In this document: piece after piece, positions 34,967 through 48,123 of the stretch
Layout of the letters: every line of letters begins with the position of its first letter
Numbering within the stretch: position 1 is the first letter of the stretch
DNA from: Sindora glabra
Taxonomy: Eukaryota > Streptophyta > Magnoliopsida > Fabales > Fabaceae
DNA length: 64,000 nucleotides
Direction of reading: 5' to 3'
Assembly: GCA_020226215.1 (NCBI GenBank)
Contig: CM035236.1
Coordinates: 2,361,001-2,425,000 of the forward strand
Translations under genes and position numbers: made by a program
Notes under the pieces: model-generated
Databases searched by the model: none
What the model saw: only the letters and a program-made list of their open reading frames with translations
What the model was told of the DNA's origin: nothing

Positions 34967-36800
34967 TAAATAAAAAATGTAAATATTTTTTCCCTTCTTC
35001 ATCATTTACACTAAACAATAAATGCAAAGGATATGAAGGCTCAAATAAGAGGAACCACCAACGCAATATAAAATTGAAAAACTTGATACACAATAGACAA
35101 GACTTTCTTTCTTTCGAACTCTCTGTTTTTGGTGCTTTAAAATTTGAGCTGACTTTGTGCTGTGGAGCTACTTGCCATTAACTCTTAAGAGTTTATGTTT
35201 TCAAATAAATATTCAAACGAACATGCATTTGGCATATGCTAAATCTCTCAGTGTTCATGTTTTAGTCATTTTTAGCCAATAATTAACGTGTGGATTGATG
35301 TAATCAAGATTTCTTTTCTAGGTTGGGTTGGACTGCTACTTTTGCCAAGTTCACGCTTTTTGAAAACGAGCCGGAACATGACTAAAGAGATAAAGAAAAA
35401 AGATGAAAGTTACTGACAAAATCACAATTATATAGATATGGACGAAGCTTACGAACTTAATCGAGAATTTTCGGTGTTAATCACGAAAATTGAATGCTTT
35501 TTTTGTGATCGTAAGCTTCTCAGTGAGAGCGAATGGGATGATTATTCAAATGAAAGCACCGTCCATTGTTTGACAATTCATTACACGATTACAAGTGTGT
35601 TTCAATCAATGGATCGGGTTACAATTTACAAAGCTTTTAGGGGAGACTTATGGATCCAAATTAAAAGCTAAAGATGGAAGTTTGACATCAAATGTCTCTT
35701 TCGGTAAAGTAAACATCCTTTTATGCTTTATTATTATCAACCAGCATGCTTATTTTGACTTCAAACTTTAAATGTCATTTAATCTCTGAAACTAAGGATT
35801 GGGGTCATCTTCTTTTGATGACTTCCACTTTGCATTTTGCCATTCGAAACCCAAAATTTGTGTAATTTATTATAATCTTAACATTTAAAAAGAAAAACAA
35901 TTAGAATATTTTCACATTTGATTGACGGGCCAATAAATACAACAAAATCTTATTACGAAAGGAAAAACAAAAAAGAATGTTTACGTGTTATGGAAAACAT
36001 CCATTTTTAAAACTTTTGGGGCAAAATTATTGAATCGATAGCCTTTCTTGCCCTCTCCATGTGTTGAGACCGAACGGTTAACCGCCCACGTCCAAATGAA
36101 TAAAACTAGTCTGTGGTCCCGCGGTCCATATCGACCCACTCCATTATCACTCTTTATTTTTAAGAATTATTTATCATTTGTGTATCTCTCAGTTTGCCTG
36201 ATCAAGTTCTTTGATTTACGCATCATGTAAATTTTTATAGGAAATTAAATTTTTCAAGATTTTTTTAAAATTTTTTAAAAAAATATTTAAAATTATTTGA
36301 TTGACATTAAAAATTAACACTTTTTAAAAATTATTTTCAGTTTGAACTTCTTGAAAAAATATTATTAAAATAATTAATATAATTTTCAAAATCATGATAT
36401 TAGAAAAATAAAAAAAAATTATTGTATCAAATTATTCTTTTTAAAACCATATTTCTTATTTTTCTTTCCATTATAATTTAGGAAAATTAGTACTTCTTTT
36501 TTAATTTATTATAAAAAAGTAAAATATATTTATAAAATATATTATTCAAACAGGTGTAATGTAATATTTAAAAGAAATCCAAGACCTATTGACTATTTAT
36601 AAGAAATAAAGTCCTAAGTTAATGGGCACCCAAAAAATGACCTAAAGCTTATTGAATATTTAATGGATAGGCCTAAATTTAAACTATTAAATAATAAGTC
36701 TAATTTAGGTGTGAGCCGTTAAATAAATATTGATTGACTTTGATAAAACCAATCAAATATAGGTATTTTTAGCATCCCTAATTTTATGCTTAAGACCAAT
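34967..36800. other. Intergenic DNA, nothing recognised
   Basis: A 77-codon plus-strand frame at 35438-35671 has no recognisable domain, promoter or splice partner. The rest is AT-rich. Confidence 0.45.
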
Positions 36801-39800
36801 CTCAATAAATTTGCATGATATATGTGTTTTAGCATGATTTTCTTAATGTATATAATGCGTATTATAATAAAAAAAATACCATATGGGATGATTTGGTGTC
36901 AAAATCCACTTGTTGTAACTAACAAAGAACTGATAACTTGTTCTTTTAGCCTAAAAGACTAACTAACTAATTTTTTTAACTCTAACTCAATTAACATACT
37001 ATAACTAGTATGACACAATGGCTCATGAAGTTTAGTGAACGATCAAAGTTTTTCCTTAACCATAAACACAAGTAAGGAATATATTTCCTCACAAATAAGC
37101 TAACCTGTGGAACTAAAAATTGCATAATCATAATTTCAGTATAATCTACATTTTGATTTAACAATGATAAACTAGCTCATGTACAATTAACACCATTTTC
37201 CAAACTATCAAAATTTTCATTTGAGGGAGCTTGGATTTTTAATATACAATCTAACTTGATTATTCAAATTATACTTATAAAGTTTAAAATAAATTAAAGA
37301 ATGAGTATTATAACTCAGTGAATGCATATCACCTAAACTATTTGTAAAATGACTTATGCAAGGTAATAGGTTCCTAACTATTCATTTACTAACTATGACT
37401 TACCTAATCATAAAACATCATGTATAAGAATTCACAAATATTTTATGACTAAGTGGAAAATATATTACATTCATTCAATTATAGGATATTATTCATTTAA
37501 ATCTCATAAATGAAATTCAAGATAATAAGCTGCATTTCTTTGTGACTCATGAGTTTGCTTTATCCTTTCACTAATGCCATCTTTTTCTCTCGAGTCACTC
37601 TTATCCCTCTACAAATAGGCACACAGATCTAATGTAGTATTTATATCACTTCTTAATATAATTCACCCCTTTCTGGAGGAATATAAAACTAACTTAAGGC
37701 CTACAAATCCTTGCAAGTATATGTACAGGGCAATTTGGGCTTAAAAAATGAAACCTGTTTTTACTAGAACTTGTCCATGCGTCCCTACGAGCCCTTATAG
37801 TTTCAACTAATTTTTTTAGTAGTTCTTCAAACATTTAGAGACTTTTTTTTAATCCAACCTAATTCCTAATTTAATGTGCAATGGTCTAATATAATTTTTT
37901 TTAGACTTATTTGACTAACTTTATCATACAAAATAAAAAAAAATCTAATTAGCCAATCATAACTTATGAAAAAATAGATATTTTTTAATCTAACTAAATT
38001 TAATGTCCCATTGGCAATATCTTTCTCAACTTTCAAAGTTTAATTTTTGATCCATGCATATGCTTTTCTAATGATTTAATTATTTTTTAAAAGTAAAAAA
38101 AATATATAAGCTATCTACAAACTCCTGTGATCCTAACTAATTTAGCTCGCTTAAAATGTAGACTTATGCGAGTGAGACGGTGTGCCCTATTTTACACATA
38201 TACCTTTCTATCATTACATTTTATTCTCTTTCTTAATAAAATGACACTATTATTTTCATCATCATTGTTCATAACATTACTAACACAAAATACATTTCAA
38301 CACAACTAAAACATTAAAAATAGATAGTAATTTCCACTCTTTTATAAGTGAACATAACCTAAATATAAATGCTAGTCTTAACTAAGACAAGTGTCATAAC
38401 TCAAACTTGATGTGACTAGCATTGATCCTACTATTTGGTTTCTATTAACTTTGATACTATTTATATTAATATCATCCAATAAAAATCTTTCTATTTCTAT
38501 GAAAACTCAAATTTTATTATAAATTTTATGAAAAAGAGGACAAAGTTTCTTCAATTTTTAGACATTTTTTTAAGGTTACACGCCTTAAATCATACAACTT
38601 GTTGTACGCATAATTCAATAACAACCCAGACACACATATGCAAATAAATAATTCAATACATCAAGCACGTAATCAACCTTGTCTCTATCTCTAATCCTTA
38701 AATTTGATTCCAATAGAATCCTAACTCAATCTCAACAATCAAGTTCTTCTTAGATTGCCTTGGACTCGCACTTGAGCTATGCAACTTGATATTCTAAAGT
38801 TAAATCTTAAAAATATTAAAAAAAATAAATTTTATAACCTTAGTGAATATATATCTATAAAAGGAAATATTATTAGTAAATGTTTGCAATTAATCCAAGC
38901 AATAATATAAAATAATTATCAAGTGGTTTCCAGTACTCATACCTAATAACTTTACCTTATTTAATAATCCAATAGTGTTACTCCTATACCCATGCATGTA
39001 TCAATAATTACACGCATACCAAAGTAATAGAACTCGAAAAAAGGTTCTTTATAATTTTGCTATCACTTAATTCTATTGTAATATAAAAAAGAAATCAATT
39101 CAAAGTAAGGCTTTCTAATTATACTATTTCACATAGATATCCACACTCCATATTTTTCACATTAAATCAATATTAAGAACTCAATCATGATCAATCATAT
39201 AATCGCTATAACATAAAATGAAAAAAAATTAGAGATAGATAGATTATAATTTTATAACACATTATATAATAATTTATAATAAATTACATACATTCACCCT
39301 TTGACTTTTGGTTCAGCCTTATATCCTACCTGCTTTTTCATCTTTATTTCTCTTAATATAACATTATACCTTGCTTGTCTTGTATAAAAAAATTTTATTC
39401 AGTCCTTACATCACCCCTTTTCATAAATTTCTCAATTTTGAAACCACTTATGACATAATTTACAATATAATTTACACACTAAAGCTCAAGTTCCATATAT
39501 CACAATTTCAATTCAATTTCTATATGAAATAGATAATTAAATTCATCTTCATGAACTAATATTAAAATATATAACAATATATAACAACACTACTTTGTTC
39601 TCTTACATGGCTACAAACATTCAATCATATCATAAAATGATTCACATTACATTTTCCAACATACTATAATAATGTAAATCCAATCACAACCTAAACTATA
39701 TCATTTACTATTGCAATCAATCAACAATTGATAATAATACCACTATGCCTTCTAAATGGAGTCAAACAACATCCACCTAAATAAACCATTACTACCTTAT

Positions 39801-40665
39801 TATAGATATCATTTCCACATCACTTATCTTGCCATGCTTTTTTTTCCTATTTGGCAAGTCATTATGGTAATTTATAAATGTATAAATATTTCCTATTTTT
39901 TTCAATTATTAAAATTTTAAATTCAAATAATAAAATAATATCACTCTAAATTATCAACTTCTACATTCTTACATATTAGCTTTTATAATCAAAACATGCT
40001 CTTACATAGTAATTTTTTGGAATTGAACTTATACAAGTAAAATATTAAAGCGTGATGCTTTTAACAGGCTCTATTTATACTATTTTACTATCTTATATCA
40101 TTATTTTTTTATATTTTCAAAATTTTTGTGAAGAAATTTGGAGATTTTCATAAATAAGAACTTTCTGCATCAAGTGTAAAATAATTGAAATATTATAGCT
40201 TTAGGTTCTAAGAAGGCCTAAATAATATTATATTATAAAACTAAACATTTAATTCCTAATAATTTTAAATCTATTTTAAAGAAATAAAATATCATATTTT
40301 AAGGATTTGCTTGAATTAAACTTTAAACAACAAAAATATTAAAGTTTTTGATACAATTTACTCTTAAGATACTAATCTAACATTCTAAAGCATCAAATTT
40401 TTATTTTATCAATTTTATGTTAGGTAATTAAAATAAGATAATAAAATTGGATTCCTTTTTCTAAATCCAACATAAAATAATCAAGATATTAAAACTTTAT
40501 GCAATAAAAACATTTTATGCACATCATTTTATAAAACTATGCATTCAATTTATAATATTTTTTAATTTTGTTCAATGAAGTCATCCAATGACATTTTTCA
40601 TATTTAGCCCAAGCCATTTTTATCATATTGATACCATTTGTATAATAGCAGCATAAACTAAATCA

Positions 40666-40701
<36 letters not shown>

Positions 40702-43700
40702 TCTAAATTTCACATTTCATAATATCATGGTCTCAATTTAATCACAATGCAAGGTAATCAATTTATCATCATAATTGTCCTTATTCATAATATCATAACT
40801 TCAAATGCATTCACATTTCAATACAAGCACACCTAATTGCCAAATAATAGTTTCATACTTTTCATGGATGGTCACAAGCCAAGTACAATTACAATTATAA
40901 TCTCAATTAAAGTATACATTCATCATAATCAAGTAACAACTTATGATGCTTTCATTACATCGTTTACAAAAAGCTAATCAATAATAATTAACAGGAAACA
41001 AATAATGCTCTGGAAACACCATTACATATCATAATCTTTAGCATAATAAGAAGCAACCAAAATCACAAGTTTGGTATACTCATTCATATTGAGATGCATA
41101 ACTAAATGCATTCAATCTTATGATTTCACAATATATAGTCTTAGTATATAGATTAAATAGAGTGCATGAAAATTAGGTACAAAAATTTCTAAAATAGATA
41201 TACATTTACCTAGGAATGCTTATTTGCTCTAAGGATCTTCAAGTATTCTATTCAAGTCTTTTTTTCTTACTTTACAATTCACAAAAATAATTTATAAATA
41301 TTAATATTACTCATTTCATGATTATCCTATTATATATTTATCATATAAATATCATAAACTATTTTATCTTTGATGTTTGAAAATCAAACACCCCATGTTG
41401 GACTATTATAAATCATGAAAATATAATTTAAGTTAGGTATTATATATTATATAATCACCTTAGTTGTGACTTTTAAATGATATTTTATGAATAATTCAAA
41501 ATTTATAAGCTTATTATTTATAAAATTTATTTTATAAGAAATTAAACTCAATTAACTTTCTATAAACTGGACATTTTCTTAAAACAATTAAAATTCAAAA
41601 ATGTTATGTCCTTTTAAAAATAGACACAAGCATTCTTTTTTTTTTGAAATCTTAAGTTTTTAACCTTTGTTTACTATTTTAGTAATATCTTAAAATATAC
41701 ATAAGATATTGTATTAAAGTCATTTTCATTTGAAAGTAGACTCAATTATCTTTTCAACAATAGATAATTCACCTAAAACTAGTGTAAGACAAAAAATTAA
41801 TGCCTTTTTAAAATTAGCATAAAATTTTAAGGTGGTGAATTTTGATTGCACAATTGATTCACCTACTTTGAACTTGCATTTGCATAAGAAGAATTAATGT
41901 ACACTCAACTCTCATGCCTAAATTTGCCTTTAAACTATGAGAATTAATTGTACACTTGATTCATACGTGAAAATCAGATTTTTCTATGAAAATTTTACTA
42001 CTCACTCAACCATAAATGACTCTAAACACATGTATTATACATTAAATCTTAATAAAATTATTAGTACAACTATTTAACATCTCATATCACCCTTCTTCAT
42101 TATTTATTACACCTATCATATTAAATTAAATAAATTCTAAGAAAATTCACTAAAATAATAATATCTCATCAACACCATCATATAATCATAAATTTATGAA
42201 TTTAACTAGATTATTCACTCACTTTGTATGGAAGAGGATGTTAGGATACTAATTTAAAGATCTTTTAACCCTAATCACATCAAAATTTATCAGTTCTAAA
42301 GTTAGAGTTTAGAATTTCTAATAAAAATTAAATAATTTCAAATTTTTTCATCAATCAAGAAGAAATAAGAAGTATTTTTTATGAAAGTAATATTCTTATT
42401 TTGATTGGATGAGGAAAACAAGAAAAATTAAGACTCTTCTTACTTAATTAATGGAATGGTAAGATTGTATGTAGAGAGAATTGAATGAAATTGAAAGATA
42501 CAAAGAAATAAGAAAGATTAGAGGTTTAAGGTTGAAATAGTAAGTGAAAGCCCAAGTAGTATTTTTGAAAAAAATATTCATAAATCTCTTTCATACTCAT
42601 ATACTCACTTATATCACTTTAAAACTCTATGCTTTATGATTCTAATAAATTTTCTTTATCAAAATTTCACCAAATTCATATTATTATAGTCTCAATTTTA
42701 TTAACTTTATTTTATCATATATTTTACATATAAAATTTCAAACTTAATCAAATTTATAGGTTATCTCAAGTATTTCTTCTCACAAAATAATTTTTAATTT
42801 ACTATAATTTGAGGAGGATATACAACATGATACTAGAATATACTATGATTTAATAATAACAAATAGATTTTACTCTTATAACATAGTTTTAAAGAACAAA
42901 TTAAACAACAATTCATAATCTAATTCACAATTCATAATAAATACATTCAATTTATTATAGCTACCTAATTAACCACGACAAACTCTAATTTAATACACTA
43001 TAATTCATCTTGAATAAAAATTAACTATTTACTTAAATTGCTACTATAGATTTATCATGTATGTGTATAAAGAGAAAGAGATTGAAAACATAAACAGTAA
43101 GAATATGAGAAAAATTAATTGGATTAATGTTTAGGGAGATATACACTCACCTCACAAAGCTTTTCTCCCATTAAAATTCTAAAGCAACAACACTTATGTT
43201 TTCCTTTGCTTCCTAATCATTAATTAACAAGTATAGGTATAAGTGTACTAATATTTCTTTTTTCTTATCACAAATTATTATTCTTATATTGTATTTTTTT
43301 CCAATTTAATGTTTCAAATATCTAAATGTTTATACTTCAGATTTAATTTCAAGGAATCAAATATCACAAAAATTAAAGATTTCTTACACTAATCTTTTAT
43401 TGCTAAAATATTGAGGTTTTTATGCTCTAGGACCACTTACTACCTTCAAAGGAGTTCATTGATGATAATAACAATGTCTAAATAGTAGAAGAGTGTCAGA
43501 GTTTGAGCAGTGGCTAATGCTTTGATTTTTTATAGCAAAAGCACAATGTGTAGCTACTCCCATGCTCAAACAAGCAACTTGACAATAAGGAAGCTAGACA
43601 ACATTGATAACGACACCTTAATGGTTGATGGTGGCAAAAAAAATTAAAGGTTAGGGTTAAGTAGTGTGGTTAAGAAAGGAAAAGTAAATAAAAGGTCTTC

Positions 43701-44130
43701 AGGATTTTCAAGGAAATGAGAAAGAATAGGCTTAGGAAATAAGCCTTAGGTTTTGATTCGATGCTTCTCATCCACCATGAGTTTGATTCTTAAATTAAAT
43801 CTTAACCTTACCTTCTTCTTACTAAATTAATTTATTAAATCTTAACTTTTTATTTCAATTACTTCTATATTTAATTAGCTTAAAGTTTTAATTCTCACTA
43901 ATACTATTTTATCTTAACATTCTTATGGTAATTTGATTAATATTTGGAATTTCAAGATAATCTCCAAGAATATTAGGACTTTTAAAAAAAGTTTTTTATT
44001 GAAGCATACAAAATTATCTTAACAAATCATTATTTATATTATTCATTTGTTAATTACTATATCATGAATAATTATTTCATATTTCAAAATAAAAAATAAT
44101 ATATTATAGGTTAGATGTTACATTTGGTTT
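36801..44130. other. 7.3-kb gene-free, probably retrotransposon-derived region
   Basis: No open frame above about 60 codons looks coding. The sequence has a uniform, A-rich, C-containing but G-poor character on the plus strand. At 38392 'tgtcataactcaaacttg' followed by 'atgtgactagc' resembles the inverted motif near the start of some Ty3/Gypsy LTRs. At 44113 'agatgttaca' resembles an LTR 3' end. I could not match two LTR copies or find coding domains, so this is only a suggestion. Confidence 0.3.
40669..40700 (+). repeat. (TA)n microsatellite
   Basis: About 15 uninterrupted TA units. Confidence 0.95.
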
Positions 44131-46250
44131 TGAATGGTTGCACATGGAATGAGATCTTAATGACCTTTTGTACTCTACTATATAGTTGATTATACCCTTA
44201 TAAAATTACTCTCGAGGACGATGTAGTTAATTATATAATCAACTGTAAGTTTTCAATTTGCTCTCAATCACCTAGTTGTTGACTAAATAGTTGACTATAT
44301 CCCTATTTACAAATAGAGCATAGTTAACTATAAGTTCATCCCTTGTTTTTTAGACCAATGTAATTTGATTATGCCTCTATTTTTTAGAAATGCATAGTTA
44401 ACTACATAATCAACTATACTCTAAGATATATTAGTATTATAAGTAATTATCATATGTTAATTAATGCTGAAAAACTATGGTATGACTATGCAAGAAAGTA
44501 TAGTATTCGTGTGGTATCTAATACATATAATGATACTTGAATTTTTTGGATATAATTTATGTTGAGCTGTAATATTGAATATAAGTAATTCGTGATATTT
44601 GTATATGTATTGTATGCATAGCAACAAGGGTCATATCCAAATTATCTTATTCAGAACTATCATTTATTGTTTGTTCATAAGTATGTATTTACATTTTGGA
44701 TATGAATGGAAGTCTAGTGATGCACCTATTATAATCTTTATTATTGTGACATCTATAAGATTGTGATATCAGGGCGATGATATTTATCTTATGACTAATT
44801 ACACTAGATTCGTGTGCCACTTTATGAATGGATAAAGATGTTCTTGGAGGAATAAGAATGTTCTCATAAGGGATAAGATCGAATAAGATCATGATTTCTT
44901 TAATTGCATATGATATTATATTATGATTAATTATAAATTATGTTAAATGTAAGATTTAATTTTTTCCTTTTGTGCCCATAATGGGGTAAATGCTTAAAGA
45001 TGTTTTATTTAGGATCCAAAGTTATATGCACATAAGATTGAATTACTGATAAACATGTTAATTGCTTGGAAATCTTTCCTTTCCATGGCAATAATATTAA
45101 AATGTATTTATTTTCTTGAATAAAAAAATAAAAGTTTCCTTTAATATTTTTTAAAATTTATATATTATGGTATAAATGAAATTTATTAATTTCTTATTAA
45201 TTATTGCTTACTTGTTAAGTTTCATAAAAACTCATTCTCTTTCTTTTGTTACTTTCTTCTTTTTCTTTAGGGACTTTTTCATTAGGTACCTAGCTATTGC
45301 CTAATGAATCAAAAGCATTTGTTCAAGAATTTTAATGATGAGGTTAGTCTTGAGATAGTTAGAATAATTATGCATAAAGAAGTATATTTTATTTGTTCTA
45401 TAACAAATTTTTGAAAACCAATCTCTCCTTTTTATAGAAGCATGATTGCATGTGATAAAAATATCTATATGCATTTAGGAAAGGTTGGTAAGTTGTTGTG
45501 TGAAATGACTTCTAATGTCAATGATGTGCCCTTAGACATGTTGTGATAACCTTTGATTTCCTAACAAAGCATCTACTATATCTTTACCTTTTATGAATTC
45601 CTTAAGATTTTTATTTAAGTCATTAATATTTACTTTGAGAATTTCACAAGAAACACACAATTGAGGATTCACTTAAGGTTTTTAATTTCTTTTAAAAGAT
45701 GTTGCTTTAAAGTTTCAATCTCTTCTTCTAAAATAGATCTTATCTTCTTTGAAATATAAATTTTCTTGTTTGTCATAAGTAATTTTTTATATAAATTAGT
45801 TAATTAAAACTATACTAGATTCCTTATCATCACTATAATAAAAAATTAATACTTCATCATTATCTCTCCTGCCCATTAAGTAAAAAAGAACTTCTTCATC
45901 TTTTTTTCTCTTCTATAGTTTGAATCATTATCATCTTCTCCCCATGTTGCTAAATGAGCTTTCTTTGATGAAGACTTGTTCTTCTTCCTTTCCATTTCAA
46001 GTTACTTCTTCAAATATATTAGATAATCATATTTGATGTGATCAAGCTTATTATACTTATATTATTATTATTATGATATAATTATTAATTCATTTAATGT
46101 ATATATAGAAGGTTTTGGATTCAAACCCTAATGTATAATAGAAAGTAAATTCCTTAAGGTAATATTTGATATTACTATATTACTAAAGCATTGGTAAAAA
46201 TATGTTATTATTTGATTTATGAATTTGATGGGTTATCTTTTTTGGTCTAA
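44131..46250 (-). mobile_element. Decayed Copia (SIRE-like) element with gag remains
   Basis: On the minus strand near 46050-45900 one frame reads N-K-L-D-H-I-K-Y-D-Y, then a Lys-rich stretch, then K-A-H-L-A-T-W-G-E-D-D-N-D-S. This follows the order of the C-terminal part of SIRE-type Copia gag proteins: CCHC knuckle (C-x2-C-x4-H-x4-C), Lys-rich stretch, A-T-W plus acidic cluster. Here the knuckle cysteines are changed. Downstream at 45900-45280 a Glu/Lys-rich segment breaks into many stops. The DNA at 44150-44420 has repeated 'agttgacta' and 'agttaacta' words of the kind seen in SIRE LTRs. Nothing is intact. Confidence 0.45.
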
Positions 46251-47197
46251 TAATGTTTCTTGACTAGTTGCTTTTTGCTAAATTGTTAAAACTAACTTTC
46301 TTTATTTTATAAAAAAATTATTTTTTTCATTATCACACTTTTTATGTATTATTAATCATCAATATAAATAATATATTATTTTTTATTAATATATATAAAA
46401 ATAATATTTTTTCATAAAAAATAACCTTTGACAAGGCAAACAAAATTAAAGTAATAAAGTGCATGAAGTAAACAAGAAGGAAAAGAAATTATAGCACTAG
46501 TGTATTAGGGTTCAATAATCCAAAGGGAAAAAATTGATCCTTTGAGTTTACTCATTTCTTCCAAGACCAAATCTAATTTTAAGGATTATCCACAAATATT
46601 TTTCTTTTATAAACTCTTTTATACTTTCTTATTTGATCTTTTAAAGATTCAACCAATCTTACCTTAAAACACTTGAAGATTGTTTTCTTACAAACTAAAC
46701 TATAAAGATGTTCATAAATGTATCACTTATACTCTGCCTTGACTAGTAAACTCTTAAGGTGTAGGAAGTATTTGTCTCATAGAGACTACAAGGTTTTTTT
46801 CCATTATAATTATGCAAATTTGCAATCTAAGCTTAAGAGATAGAAGACTTGAAACAATGTAAAGAATTTAGAAAGAGAAACATTTTTAGAGAAATAAAGA
46901 TATACTTGGATGTTTTGCCAATGAAGTATGATCCTTATTTTGTAGTAGGGGATAGAAAACTAATAGTTAGAAAATGCAATCTGCAAAGAGCAAATTCCAT
47001 CCTAATCTCCTTGCCTTTCTTCTAATGTTCGAAGTAACTTCTTTTTGCCTATCCAATTTATTATTGTCCAATTACTTTCAAGATTAGCAACAAATGAATG
47101 ATAATACTTACTCACTCTTCTATCGATTTGAAAGGTCCTTTTTAATATGTATGTCAAAAGTACCATTAGCTTACTCTTTTCAAAAAAATTAAAAACT
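46251..47197. other. Intergenic DNA, probably repeat-derived
   Basis: AT-rich. The first 190 bp resembles the AT-rich element at 34568-34804. No gene recognised. Confidence 0.35.
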
Positions 47198-47593
47198 TTA
47201 CATTACAAATTCTTTTCTAACACAATACTTTATTTGCTCTTTCAAAATATTTTCAAGCTTAAAACTCTTCAGTTGAGTTAACACGAGGTAATAAAAGCAA
47301 AGGGCAACATGCAGAAAATCATAAATTCCAAAACTTTGTATTACAAAGTCTTTTCTAACACAATACTTTATTTGCTCTTTCAAAATATTTTCGAGCTTAA
47401 AACTCTTCAGTTGAGTTAACACAAGGTAATAAAAACAAAGGGCAACATACAAAAAATCAAAAATTCCAAATTCTTTTCGGACACAATACCTTATTTGCTC
47501 TTTCAAAATATTTTAGAGTTTAAAACTCTTCAATTGAGTTAACACGAGGTAATAAAAGTAAAGGACAACATGCCGAAAATCAGAAATTCTGTG
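47198..47593 (-). repeat. Three-copy tandem repeat, units of 138 and 123 bp
   Basis: Copies start at about 47211, 47349 and 47472, each with 'tcttttc(t/g)(a/g)acacaatac', then 'tttgctctttcaaaatattt', 'aaaactcttcagttgagttaacac' and 'gaggtaataaaa'. Both offsets are multiples of three, so a minus-strand frame (47506-47198, 102 residues) stays open through two copies. It repeats a peptide with L-T-Q-L-K-S-F-K-L and I-K-Y-C-V-R-K. A third, upstream copy is closed by a stop. I do not recognise the peptide; it may be a relict exon or non-coding. Confidence 0.85.
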
Positions 47594-48123
47594 GATTGTA
47601 GAATTACAAAGATGTAGTAACAAATAGCAATGGGACAGAATTACGATTTTCTGAATTTTGATAATATAAGACATATGATTATATTTTATGAAAAATATTT
47701 TTTATTAAATTAAATGAAGCATTTATATTTAAATACTATAATTAATAAGTAAGCATGAAAAGTACAAGTAGTATTATTCGATAAATAAAAGTGCAAGAGA
47801 AAAACTTGCTTTTACCGAATTCACTTTCATTTTGTGTACATCTATTATGTACACAATAAGTGTAGAAGTATACAAACGATTTTTACTACATATTATTTTA
47901 CATCTGTTTAACGGTATATTTCGCCATTTATTAGCTTAGCTTAACGCACACAAGTGCCGTACAAACTAGAATTTCTCAGACGTAAAATACCTACTACCTC
48001 GGCCAGCACCACCTTGTTATTGCCAATAACGTTTACGAGGAATTACGAAGTTTCTTATTTTGATCTCTAGTGTTTGCCTATAAAGTGAATTTCTGGTATC
48101 ACCACCAACCGGAAGAAAACTTA
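47594..48123. other. Upstream region of remorin gene
   Basis: No gene. TATAAAG at 48079-48085 is only 39 bp before the remorin ATG, so it would give a very short leader; the real core promoter may be elsewhere. Confidence 0.35.

Noticed and set aside
34788..35093. Asn/Lys-rich minus-strand frame
   Set aside because: Product of the poly-T and (ATT)n microsatellite.
35438..35671. 77-codon plus-strand frame
   Set aside because: No similarity recognised and no promoter or poly-A context.
36801..44130. Complete LTR retrotransposon
   Set aside because: Only LTR-like words at about 38392 and 44113 were seen. No matching LTR pair and no gag-pol domains could be read, so it is reported only as a gene-free region.
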